From Gelatoporia subvermispora B (lineage: Eukaryota; Basidiomycota; Agaricomycetes; Polyporales; Gelatoporiaceae), in assembly GCA_000320605.2 (NCBI GenBank), contig KB445801.1, positions 264,100-328,099 of the forward strand: a stretch of DNA of 64,000 nt, given 5' to 3'. The notes beneath the pieces are model-generated. The model made no database searches and had not been told where the DNA came from. It saw only the letters and a program-made list of their open reading frames with translations. Positions 45,348-56,728 of the stretch are shown here, piece by piece (positions within the stretch are counted from its first letter, which is position 1; every line of letters begins with the position of its first letter). A program made the position numbers and the translations under genes.

Positions 45348-46610
45348 GGGTCCGCTCCTTACCTGAAACTCAAGCGGAACGAAGACGTCTGTTCACTGTG
45401 GCACTTTCCCGCGGTCAATCAAATAAACTCGCAATGAACCAGCCCTGATTTCCCCTGGCAGTTTACCCCTGAAACCGCCACCTGCATAATGACAGTAGGC
45501 ATGTGCAAGGACCTTTGCTAGTCGTCCATACCAGACAAGAAACCACCGGAACAACCGAGCTGAGCTGAACCGGCAGCATCTGAATTCGCCAGTTTGGGTT
45601 CATATTGTCTCATGCCTTCCACGAAGTACAGCTGCGCAATGTGTCCGAGGAGACAGGCGCCGCATGAATGATTCTATCGCACCCGAAGCTTCGCGGTGGA
45701 TATGGCCCTCATACATCCGTAGAACCTCTATGCATACAAGATAGTGACAGGCTTCTTCGCTATGATCTGGCTTGACTTTGGCAAATTCTGGCATTCTCGC
45801 AAGATTGTCTCGTTTTGACGTGTCTCTGCCAGTCTAACTTGTCCAAAACTAGTTGCTGTCGATCTTGCCCTTGATGGAACATATATCCTGGCGCGAGCGG
45901 GGTTTCAGGTCACGTATGTCTCCGTGTTTTTGGTTCCACAAGCACAAATATACCGTGACACGCGAATAAGCCCGCTGATGCCTCTGATACCGGATTCTCG
46001 CGCTCAGAACGGTCCCTCTTACTTCCCTTAGCGGGTTGTTGTCTAGCCCTGCTCTTGCTGATCTTTCACATGATTATGTCACACTGCCCTATCATCCGGG
46101 CGCCTTTGATGCTCAACGTGATGTGCCGAATTCCGTCTATACAGGCCGAAATTGCCACGCTCTTCTTCGACGATGGGGATAGCGTCAGCTGCACCCGGAA
46201 GCCCAAGGTGTCCGCGTGGTGGTCCAGGCCACACTAATGGTCTTCTAGCCAGGCGAATGCTTCAGGGCATCAATTTTGATGGATGTTCCTGCAGGAAAAT
46301 TGACTGACTTGCGGGCCGCCACGCAAGACGGGATCATCACACGCACCGTCGCGAAATCGGGTCAATCGGAGCACCTCTCGTGGTCCTTCATTTCACCTTT
46401 ACTCTAATTGCGAGAGCGCTACCGGTTAGATTGTCTGAACACGGAACAGGTGCCTTTGGTGCTCTGTCGATGCTGTGGCGCAGCCGCACAAGGCAGATCT
46501 GGAATTATCGAACATCTCGACAGCCACGTTTCGCCTCCTAGCTTCCACAGATCCGCCTTCTGAGGCGCGAGCCGCTGAGTTGAACATCTGCTCGCCACCG
46601 TCGGAGTTCG
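45348..46610. other. Intergenic, nothing recognised
   Basis: Short ORFs only. A stretch near 46020-46250 reads hydrophobic in one frame but has no family match that I recognise. Confidence 0.4.
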
Positions 46611-47907
46611 ATGGCGGGCATAAAATGCAGCATGGCGACCCCTCAGCCCCGACGCTACACCCACATGCGTGCCTCCTTGCGCTCTATGGCTATCCACGCC
46701 CCTCCAGGCCCCGGCGCCATCGACCACTACGTCGACGACGACCCGGCGTCTAGTATCGCGTCGGATACATCTTCAGACATCGTCGAGTTAGGCCCAGACG
46801 AGTTTCCACGTCACTTCAGACAAGAGGTTGGCCGTCTCTTCCATTCTCATGGTAGTTCCCCGTATCCGTTGCCCGTCGATGGGAATGAGCAGGAAGTAAG
46901 TCGTTGATATTCCATTATTGTTCCTAGTACTGACTTCGAAACAACAGAGAATGAGATTATTGCATGAGATGTTGTACAAGCTTTTCGGAAGGAAGAACTA
47001 CATCGGACCAGTGCCGGAGGTACTCTCCCCAGGATCCAGAATGAGGCGTGTGGTGGATCTTGGGACTGGGACTGGGTTGTGGTGAGGTGCATTTGGGCGC
47101 TTCGTATATCGCTTTACTGAGCTACAGCGTAGGCCTTTGGATATGGCCGAGGAATTTCGCTATGTCAGGTTCGACGGCCTCGATATAGGTGAATTGTGCT
47201 GTTCGGGACTACCTCAACCCAGTGCGATATGAGCGCTAATACCCTATGTGGATACAGTGCCCATCCAAACCCGGTTCCCTCCTGACAATGTAGTATTCGA
47301 AATACACGATATCGCGTCGTGCACCAGATTTCCTGATGGGGCGATGGATTTGGTGCATGCCAGATTCATCGCTATGGCTGTAAGCATTAGCCCGAATCGC
47401 ATAACACCCGTTCTTTATAACCGTACCTGGCAGGTGGCCAGCTATGGGCAGATTGTGCAAGAGGCCGCAAGGCTCCTTCGACGTGATGGTCTGTTCATTG
47501 CTTATGAATGGCACGAGTATCCGGCCATGAACAACAGAGGCGACCCGAACATACTGGCGCCAGCTTCGTTCGACTTCTTTCGAGCCGTTTCAGTTGCCCG
47601 TCGCATGCAAGTCATCTGGGTAGCGACCGACATCGAGGAGTACCTCCGTAACTCTCGTGCCTTCAGGCAGATCGAGAGCCGCGACATCCAAGTACCGATC
47701 GGCGACTGGCATCCGGGCCAAGCTGATATTGGCAGGCTCTTTGCCGAGTCGCTGAAGATTTATGCAGAGTCCGTTCGGTACTTGCTTTATAACACGGGAC
47801 GCACCGCCACGCAGGTGGATACCCTCATCGACAACTTCCTGGTGGAGATTAGCCAAAGGCGTGGGATCGTCTGCACTTTGCGTGCCGTGTGGGCAAGGCG
47901 CGTGTAG
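46611..47907 (+). CDS. SAM-dependent methyltransferase, LaeA-like
   Basis: Model: join 46611..46895, 46948..47081, 47133..47188, 47258..47379 and 47434..47907 (356 aa). After a disordered N-terminus with an acidic Ser-rich patch (SSIASDTSSDIVELG), the class I methyltransferase fold shows motif I VVDLGTGTGLW, then PLDMAEEF, FEIHDIASCTRFPDGAMDLVHARF (motifs II/III) and VQEAARLLRRDGLFIAYEW. Enzymes of this kind are numerous in Agaricomycetes. They resemble the velvet-complex regulator LaeA in overall layout, though most probably methylate other targets. Its occurrence in the same window as a velvet gene may be coincidence. Acceptor and donor phases are consistent in all exons. Confidence 0.85.
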
Positions 47908-48373
47908 TTTGTTGTCTTTGTCTCTGTCCGTTTGCCATGTCTTGTATACCTTGCCCAACCAAGGACGAGTTGCTGAAGTACTGTAGGGTGGAGTAGGTTA
48001 CCAGGATCGATCGGAGGGACACAATTGTAGTCGTAGGTCCCTGTGTACGATTCAAGATTCCTGTCCTTGTTCAACCAAGGGCGAATGAGCTATTCCATCG
48101 AGTTTCACGAAGCCTGATATGGAATTGCGGCCAGAACATCATAGTCTCAGCAGCTTTTGCACTTTGGACACGATCCACGAGAGGATGAGACGGCGTCGTT
48201 GGGGATCGGTCAATACCGGGAGGGTGTAATAGTTAAATTAGTAGCTTTCGCACACCTGGTTCCCTGATTAAGGCATAACTCTAACTCTTAGCGTGCAATA
48301 ATCATCGACAATACTCGTCACAACCAGAGCGCGCCCGACGACGTTCACCCTTCTCCCGAACACATCCATCTCG
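47908..48373. other. Intergenic, promoter of QCR2
   Basis: No gene-like ORF; separates two co-directional genes. Confidence 0.4.
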
Positions 48374-49863
48374 ATGCTGGCAGCTAGAGCGTCCGCGCGC
48401 AGTGCGTCGCGTCTCGCACGCAGTTTTGCAACTGTCGTTGACACCGCCGGTGTCAAGGTTGCGGCGGCGGACAACGGCGAGGCGACCTCTGCCGTCACTT
48501 TTCTCGTCAAGGCGGGCAGCAGGTTCGAGCCCAAGGCTGGTGTCGCGCATGCTCTCAAAAACTACGCCTTCAAAGTACGTGCACCGGTGTGCGGGCGAAG
48601 AGTTAAGTTCAGAGTATTCACATCGACATATAGAGTACGTCAAAGCGGTCGGGTTTGGCGACCGTCCGTGAAGCCGAGCTCTACGGTGGTGTCCTCTCCT
48701 CAAGCCTCTCGCGCGAGCACCTCGCCGTGACCGCTGAGTTCCTCCGTGGCGACGAGTGAGTCTGCGCATTTGCCCTCGCCAGAGACCCCCGGACGCTAAC
48801 GCCGCACAGGTCGTTCTTCGTCGACGTCCTCTCGTCATTCCTCACGTCCGCCAAGTTCACGCGGCACGAACTCGACGAGTACGTTGTCCCCGTTTGCGAG
48901 GCTGAGGCTGCGGCGGCGCTCGCGAGCCCCGCAACGCGCGCGATCGACCTCGCGCACACGCTCGCCTTCCGCTCCGGGCTCGGCTCGTCCATCTTCACCT
49001 CCCCCGGCCAGCACGTTAGCGCGACCGATGTCGAGGCGTTCGCGAGCAACGTCTTCGGCAAGGCCAACGTCGCCGTGCTCGGCACTGGCATCGACCCCGC
49101 GACGCTCCAGGCGCTCGTAGAGAAGTCCCTGGCCTCTCTGTCCGGCGCGGGCGCGCCCGTCGCGAGTGCGAGCAAGTACTTCGGTGGTGAGACCCGCATC
49201 GAGGCGCACGGTTCACCCGAGACCGTCTTCATCAGCTTCGGCGCGACCGGTGCGCCCTCCGCGGAGCTTGCTGTTCTCTCGGCGTACCTCGACCCCACCC
49301 CGTCGGTCAAGTGGGCTCAGGGCCTTTCACCCATCTCGTCCCAGGTTCCAGCGGGCGCTTATGTGAAGACCGTCCTCCTCCCGTACTCTGACGCCACCCT
49401 GTTCGGTTTGCTCGTCCAGGCGCCCTCTGCCGAGGCCGTCAAAACCGCGGGTAAGGCTGCAGTCAGCGCGCTCAAGGAGGCTGGTGCCGCCAAGGGCGAG
49501 GACCTCCAGCGCGCAATTGCGAAGGCCAAGTTCGCTGCGTCCTCTGCTGTTGACGGCCGGGAAGGTCTCCTCACCCTCCTCGGATCCAAGGTAAACACGA
49601 AGCTCTGGATGAATCAACAAGTCACTGACGCCAGTGTGCAGATCCTCGCTGGCTCTGAGGCATCGCTCGACAACACCCTGTCTGCTCTTGAGAAGGTCAA
49701 CACTTCCGCCTTCTCGAAGGTATGTGCTCGGACATGTCCTCTATGAATGCAATGCTGACATCGGGATGTGCAGGCGACCTCGGAGCTCCTCAAGGGCAAG
49801 CCGACGTTCGTTGCGATCGGCGACATCAAGTCTCTTCCTTACCAGGACGAACTCGGGCTTTGA
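48374..49863 (+). CDS. QCR2: Ubiquinol-cytochrome c reductase core protein 2 (mitochondrial)
   Basis: Model: join 48374..48574, 48634..48755, 48810..49590, 49642..49719 and 49774..49863 (423 aa). The N-terminus MLAARASARSASRLARSFAT is a mitochondrial presequence. The body is the M16-like core fold of complex III: FLVKAGSRFEPKAGVAHALKN, STSKRSGLATVREAELYGG, SLSREHLAVTAEFLRGD, and the C-terminal LKGKPTFVAIGDIKSLPYQDE. The zinc-protease HxxEH motif is absent, which separates core protein 2 from the processing peptidase. Core proteins stabilise the bc1 complex in the inner membrane facing the matrix. Length is close to that of fungal Qcr2. Codon use is strongly biased to C-ending codons, as expected for a highly expressed gene. 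Confidence 0.93.
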
Positions 49864-51854
49864 GTCATACAATAGATAGAGTTGCAGTAAATCTACTGGC
49901 ATTCACCATCCTAACTAGACGAGAAGGCCGCTTTATTACCATCTACCGGCCCCGGTTCCTAGGTCGCTTCGGTGCGAGATGATCTACAGTTCAAGATTTC
50001 TCGCACAAGACGTCTCGAAATCCGCCATACCGTGCGACGTCCCACATCTGTCATTCCGAAGAGATGTCATGCCTAAATTAGTGCAAGGCGCGGTCCCGGA
50101 GCATTATCAGCTGCTATCGTCCCCCTTTCAGGTCTGAGGTCTGAGCAACCACATAGTGCTATGCCTGACACTTTGCCTCGGTTGCGGACGAAAAGGCTGA
50201 ATGTCGGATAGCTATGCCATTTCGCTGCGTATTCGCACTTAGACATCACGCATCAGCCTTTGACCATGGCCCGATGTAATGCATGGCAAAGCCGTACTGA
50301 CGAGTGGAGAAAGGGTGATCAGTGAATTCCTGAGTAAGATTTGAGCTGAGTAGAAGTTGACCTCAGGCTTGGTGGAGCGAATGCGGCCTTTGGGGAAATA
50401 ATGGGGACTGCCAGGAGAATATTGCGAGATAGGATGGGTCTCGTGATCGACGCGTCTCGTTGAGATTTCAGATTTCAGTCTCCGCCAGAAAGGGTCATCT
50501 ATGACGCGACGCGTCGAGGTTATTCGAGTCTTTTCTCCTTCCTACTCGTTCTTGGTCTTGCCTGAACATTGCACATCGATTTTACCCGGAAGCTCTATGT
50601 TCTATGCCTGAGATTGAACATAAAGGTCATTCATGACACTAGAACTCCATTTTGCAGCACTCGCGATTAAGACCACAGCAAGTGCTTGCAATGTCGGGTT
50701 CTCGCAACGAAGATTCACCAGAGGGGCTACTCGATTACCCACATCGAACAGAATACATCCGATAATCGGTTGACAACACCAGTACATGTCTTTCCTCGGA
50801 GCTGCACCTTGAATTTGGATATAGTTTCGCCCGTGATGGCTTTGCTATATCACGGGCTGACAGGTGGCGCCAGTTGTTCCGCCGTGGTCGCCTATGCGTA
50901 TCACTCGTCTGCACATACGCATTTATGCGCATATACAGACCATAATTGCGCATATATGCGACCAACATATCAATGTGAGTTGTTTTACGTACGAGCAGTG
51001 ACGGATCAAGCTGAGGAAAGTGAGTGCAAACGCCAGCGCTACTGCTGTGACTAAGAGATGTACTGTGGTGTCGATAGCGAATACTGACGAGGGATTGGGA
51101 CGGGCTCACTTCGACTCAATCAATGAACACGAGTGGGTGTATATTGACGGGGGCTTCGACTGGCAAGAGTTCTTCGATTGTGCAAATGTTCGAGAGATGC
51201 TCGCATGGTGAGACAAACAATTCGGGTGCATTACCGTGATTGCGAGCTGACATGGAGTGTACAGGTATAAAGGTAAGGCCGCCATAGGCACTCTTATGGT
51301 AGGGCGGCAGGGCGGCAGGGCGACGAGTCTGGTGAGGCTGCGTGCGCAAGCGGCACGTTGAGCAGTATGGGCATGACCGCAGCTGATGGACAATCAGATC
51401 CACAATTATGCGCTGGCGCTGCCCGGCTGGACTTCATCTTCTGCTCTGGGTGCTACTCGCTCTCGCGCTGTCTGTTCTGGTGTCAATACTGTTTGCTATG
51501 CGGCTCTCAGCGCCACACGTGTGAAATGGCTCTGGTGCTCAGCACAACATGGCACGCCGGATTAGACTAGAGTGAGACGGAATGGCTGAGCAGGTGAGTG
51601 ATGCGCTTCAAGGATATGGTGGTTTAAGGTTCTTTATGCGACCAGGGGATGTAATTAGATACAGAAAGAAATGGAAGTGCCCGTTATAACTGATATGCAC
51701 GAGAAAGACAGACGAGGCGATAGCTCGACACATGTGCATGAGGCTGGCGATTGATTATATTCCCTGCGCGGCATAGCACTACATAGCACTGCATATCATA
51801 CCGACTACTGTAGTCAGGAAGGGATACTGGATACAGATGCCGCACGTACACGGG
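49864..51854. other. Intergenic; one protein-like exon pair near 51.0-51.4 kb
   Basis: Mostly empty. Around 51106-51207 the plus strand reads SINEHEWVYIDGGFDWQEFF, ending at a GTGAGA donor. It can join to 51265-51361 in phase (..AW YKGKAAIGTLMV.., stop 51359-51361). No start exon or family could be found, so I do not call a gene. Confidence 0.3.
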
Positions 51855-52715
51855 AGGCAGTTGTAGGTAGTGACAGGTTATTGTATGGACGAGACCAGAG
51901 AACTCATGCGTGCGATTGTAGTCGCAGGCAGTGGCAGGTCGTGACTACAATTGTATATAGTGGCAGGCTATTGCATGCATGAGGTCTGAGAACGCACGCA
52001 TGCGATTATAATCGCAGGCAGTGGCAGGACGTGATTGCAATTGTAGACTTTGGCAGGCTATGACATGCATGAGGTCTGAGAACGCATGCATGTGATTATA
52101 TTTGCATGCAGTGGCAGGCTATTGTACGAATGAGGCCCGAGAACGCATACATGCGATTATAATCGCAGGTAGTGGCAGGACATGATTGTAATTGTAGATA
52201 ATGGCAGGCTATTGCATGTATGAGGTCCGAGAACCCATGCACGCGATTATAATCGTAGGCAGTGGCCGGTTATTGTATGGATGAGGCCCGAGGACGCATA
52301 CATGCGATTATAATCGCAAGTAGTGGCAGGATGTGATTGTAATTGTAGATGATGGCAGGCTGTTGCATGCATGAGGTCCGAGAACCCATGCATGCGATTA
52401 TAATCGCAGGCAGTGGCAGGGTATGATTGTAATTGTAGGTAATGGGAGACTATTGCATGCATGAGGTCCGAGAACTCATGAATGCGATTATAATCGTAGG
52501 CAGTGGCCGGTCATTGTATGGATGAGGCCCGAGGACTCATACATGCGATTATAATCGCAGGCAGTGGCAGGCTATTGCATGCATGAGGTCCGAGAACCCA
52601 TCCATGCAATTATAATCGCAGGCAGTGGCAGGACGTGATTGTAATTGTAGATAGTGGCAGGTTATTGTATGGATGAGGTCCGAGGACTCATACATGCTAT
52701 TGTGGTTGTATTGTC
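51855..52715. repeat. Composite minisatellite with palindromic core
   Basis: About a dozen degenerate units. The core GCGATTATAATCGC is a perfect 14-bp palindrome, exact at 52002, 52153, 52304, 52394 and 52543 and slightly changed at 52091, 52243, 52482 and 52604. Spacing alternates between about 61 and 90 bp. The longer units carry an extra segment with GTGATTGTAATTGTAGAT. Each unit also has TGCATGCATGAGG and GGCAGTGGCAGG. The region has no coding capacity. Confidence 0.9.
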
Positions 52716-53567
52716 TGGGAATGTGAGGAATGTAGTGATCATTACAGGAAGGCAGGATATGCATGGCCATGCATGGCTATACCCACCAGTTGCCTATTTC
52801 GTTGGCGTGGTGAACGTCAGTCGCAGTAGGTTATTCTCAGTTAGTCGGCTCCATGTGAGCTTGAATAAATAGCCGCATGACTATCACCTTGAATTTTTGG
52901 ATGTGCGCAGACCCTGGGGAAAGAGTAAGCTGATGGGGAAGGCGGGGGCCGGAGGGGAGTCGCGGAAGGTACGGCCTAGATACGGCCTCGCACTGCTAAT
53001 TTTGTATATTTGTTGCCTGGAATGAGCATCCAGGCTGACATCAGACTAACAGGTGCACAAGCAAGGAATCAAATTGCCTAGAAATGTAGACGTGATGGAC
53101 CGCAGCGCAGGGATGTGGGACCTGAGAAATGAAGAAAATTTCGTCCAGGAGATTGCTTCGCTATTTCTTCTACACATTGGCGCGGTCGAGCACACATGTT
53201 AGCTGTGAAATCTCTCCCTCCAGTCAGCGTAAAGAGTAACTTTCTGTAAGCACGAGAGCAAGACATGAAAGATTGCGAAGTTCGAGAGCTCGGAAAAGGG
53301 GAATATGGACGCGTCGTAGATGGGAAATGCCGGACCAATCACAGCACGCGCAGGCATCCATGGCCGCGCCGATTCTCTGCACCAAGCCAAATGGCACAGT
53401 CAACCGGGTCAACCGAAACGAGAATACACAAATGGCGGGCACTCCGATGCCTCTCCTCCTGTGCTCTCCTCCCCCCCGAATCTTGCCTTTTCAGGTAACT
53501 TCCACCGTTTTCCCCCTCCTCCTCTGCCCCTTCCTCCTCTGTTTCTTTCGATATAAACGAGCGTAAC
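52716..53567. other. Intergenic, promoter of the Hpc2-like gene
   Basis: A pyrimidine-rich stretch (53455-53550) precedes the ATG at 53568. Overlapping ORFs here are chance products of skewed composition. Confidence 0.45.
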
Positions 53568-56177
53568 ATGCCCGTCGACGTCGAGAGACAGCCCCTCAGC
53601 ATCAGGGGGCTGCTCGCCGACCCGCTGAGCTCGCCGTCGCCACCTCATCCCCGCCCCATCCCCATGCACGTCGACTCCGACTCCAGTGCATCTCCTGCCC
53701 TCCTTCCGCCCACCATCTCCATCAACGGTGGCTCGTCGTCGGACCAGACGACACCTGCTGAGCCCGACGGCGGCGACGTCGTGCGAGATAAAAAATCACG
53801 ACCGCCATCGTCAGACGTCACTGCGAAGCCCGCGTCAACTGCGGCGGGCGCCAAACCAAAGTCCACCAAGTCGGCTGCCCGCTCCCCGTCCCCGTCTCCG
53901 CCGCCGCCTCCGGCACGAGAGCCGCTTCAGACTATCCGGCTTGAGATCAGGCTGGGTGGGCCGGAGGACTACGAGGTCGATATCTCGTCGCTGAGCAAGA
54001 CGACAGGGCAGCGGCCGCCGACACCAGTCGCGCCCTCGAAACCGGACACGAGCGACGATAGCCACAGTGAAGGCGACGATGAAGGTGATGGTAAGAAGGA
54101 AAAGAAGAAGCGGAGACGGGTGAGTTCGCATTTGTAGTGCTAGTTGTATTCCGAGTGACACCAGCCCCGGAACAGAGAAAGAACCACGCGTCTGAATATT
54201 ACGACACGACTGATCCGTTCATCGACGACTCTGAGCTTGCACAAGATGAACGGACGTTCTTTGCGCAGACGAAACAGAAGGGGTTCTACGTCTCGAGCGG
54301 CCAGGTTGCCCTCATGAATAAGTACGTTCTTTGCATAGCCCGGATACTCCCCCCATCGCCTTCCGTCAACAACCACGACTATGAAATTCTACGAGGACTC
54401 CATCGCTCCAGATGTCCACGTATGCACTCTTGGTGGCTTCATGTCAGCTGAACGGTGGTCTTCCACTTGAGGGGCTATGCAACGTGCTCTCCATTCGATG
54501 TGGAGTTTGTGCATGACTACGAAGTTCAATCTTGACCACCGTGTCGATATCGTTCGCATCTCGGAGGCAGCAAGCACTCCTTGTGTTGTTTCAGCCCGTG
54601 TTTTGGTGTCCAACATCGCTTCGGTATCTGACTAACCCTTCATCAAACAGGACGCCGAGCAAGAAGCCGAAGTCGAAAAAGGTAAACATCCTTGCGCCGT
54701 CCGCGTCCATCTCAGCTGCTCTCTCATCCGCAAGTCTGCCGCCATCGATCGCCGGGACAACAGTATCCGCTCTCGTCAGTTCATCCAAGCCTAACGCGGC
54801 GTCTACGGCCAAGAAGACGAAGCAAGAGGACGGTACACGAGACTCGCCCATCGCGCTGTACTCCGACGCAGAGGAGGATCGCGTGTCGCACGGTATCAAG
54901 CGGAAGTCAAGCGACCTGTTGAGTGTATCTGCGAGCCTGAACGGCAGTGACACTACATCCAAGAAGCGTCGGAAGGAGGTGGTGAGTACCTGCGTCGGTT
55001 TTAACGTGCATCACAAGACTGACAATCCTTCTTCCTTACAGCATCCGTTCAGTGACGAGCTGGAAGCAGAGTTCGAACTTCTGAAGGAGGCTATCGCAAA
55101 AGGTACGTAGCTATCAAGCTCATGGCATTGTGTACACATCCGTGTTCTGATTCTCGTCTCCTCATGCAGAGAACTGGGAGACAAAGGGCAAGTTCCCACC
55201 ATCGATGAAGCCTATCCTTGCCAAGGTTGCCTTGAAGGCGATAATCTTGGGCGAGTACGACGACAACTTCTTCAACGCGATGCCGCGGCTGTTTCCATAT
55301 AACAAGTTTACGATGACGGTACGTGTGCTCCTCGCGTGCCTGTGGAGTGCTGCTTACGCGGGCATGTCAGAAACTCATCAAGCGGACTATCTGGAAAGAC
55401 CACCAGAATTTGCTGATAGACCGTCAGAATGCTCTGATCGAGGAGCTGGCCGTGCTAGCGAAAGAAGGGTTCCCGAAGGCGAAGGAAGAGTGGGAGAAGA
55501 GTGTTTCTCTATGGGGTACGTGTCTAATTAACTGCGGTCTTCCATTGATATATGTCTCACCGGATGTTTGTTGCTGCAGAGCGTCGACAAGAACGTGCGA
55601 AGGCTGAAGCCGACGCAGGCACGGCGGGGCACTCTGTCGAAGGGACACCGGCGGCCACAGACTCGCAGCATCCCACGCCAAAGTTGCCCACGTCCACACT
55701 GGCATCGCGTATATCGCTTGACGAAGGCGGTAATGACACCGGGCTAGAACACGACGAAGCTAAGGGAAAGTCCCAGGAGGGCCGGGAAACACACCCGCCT
55801 GCACAGCGGTACCGCCTGACGGACACGATGAAGCAGATCATCTGGCAGCTCGTGTGCTTGAGCAACGAGTGTTGCAGGATAGAGAACGAGAAGAACGCAC
55901 TGGAAGGTGTGAACCAGGTCGTTAGTGATCAGGGTGTACGGAAGAGTTTGTACCAAAAGGTACGGGGCACCGTTTCTGCACGCGGGTATGGGCACTTACT
56001 TCCGGCTGCGTTTGTTAGATTGTTGCAGCGTTCCCGGAAGGCTGGTTATCCTCCGGTCAGATCTCTCGAGAAGGTGCGTGCCCTCGACGTCGTTCATCAT
56101 TGTTTTCGCTCACGATATCAATAGTGAGCGTTATGAAAAAGAAGTACGAGAAAGAAGTGATGGAGAACGAAGCCTGA
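53568..56177 (+). CDS. HPC2: Hpc2/ubinuclein-type subunit of the HIR histone chaperone
   Basis: Model: join 53568..54119, 54176..54321, 54651..54981, 55042..55102, 55170..55318, 55371..55515, 55580..55959, 56019..56073 and 56125..56177 (623 aa). The diagnostic Hpc2-related (HUN) domain is YYDTTDPFIDDSELAQDE followed by KGFYVSSGQVAL, near residues 190-235; it binds the HIRA-type subunit and H3. The N-terminal 180 residues are Ser/Pro-rich and acidic with a Lys/Arg run (KKEKKKRRR). Further on is a region with EYDDNFFNAMPRLFPYNKFTM and WKDHQNLLIDRQNALIEEL, the ubinuclein middle domain. It is nuclear and supports replication-independent H3-H4 deposition. One intron (54322-54650, 329 bases) is longer than its neighbours. 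All phases agree. Confidence 0.9.
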
Positions 56178-56728
56178 ATGGTTACTTTCGACTGCTTTCC
56201 CTCACCGCTACTTCTCATCTTGTCCATTGTTATATCGCCCCAGTTTGTACAAACTTCCGAGCACCGCTCATCGACGGAACCACGGCCGCCCCTTGGACCG
56301 TCTTGTTGTGTTACTATCTATATTGACGGCGGACGTTTCCGTACACCACCCAATTACTCTACCTTATGTGCAGTGTTGTTCTATAGCGTATGACAAACTA
56401 ACATGTTCCCACTTTTTCTCGTCCGATACCGTTGAGTCCGTCTGTTCAGCTCCCTCGACTTAGTCTTGACGACTACACGGGAATGAGGCGCCCGAGCCAC
56501 GTGCGGCAGACCGAGACAGAGGTCGAGGACGTCAGACGCGGTCCGGGCAACGCACTCTATTCTGACTTTGGACATAATCCGCCACCGATTCTAACAGCGT
56601 ACAAAGGCTCGACCTCTCCTCGCATCCACACAACACGCAGAGGATCGTCGAGACACTACTCGAGGCGCCGTCGAGGACGCTCGTAACATCGCGCCAGGCG
56701 TTTCTCCAGACGCGTCCCTGCTCGCAGC
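56178..56728. other. Intergenic, promoter of the importin gene
   Basis: No gene-like ORF; separates two co-directional housekeeping genes. Confidence 0.4.

Noticed and set aside
51855..52715. CRISPR-like array
   Set aside because: The units are degenerate tandem repeats without unique spacers, in a eukaryotic intron-bearing genome.
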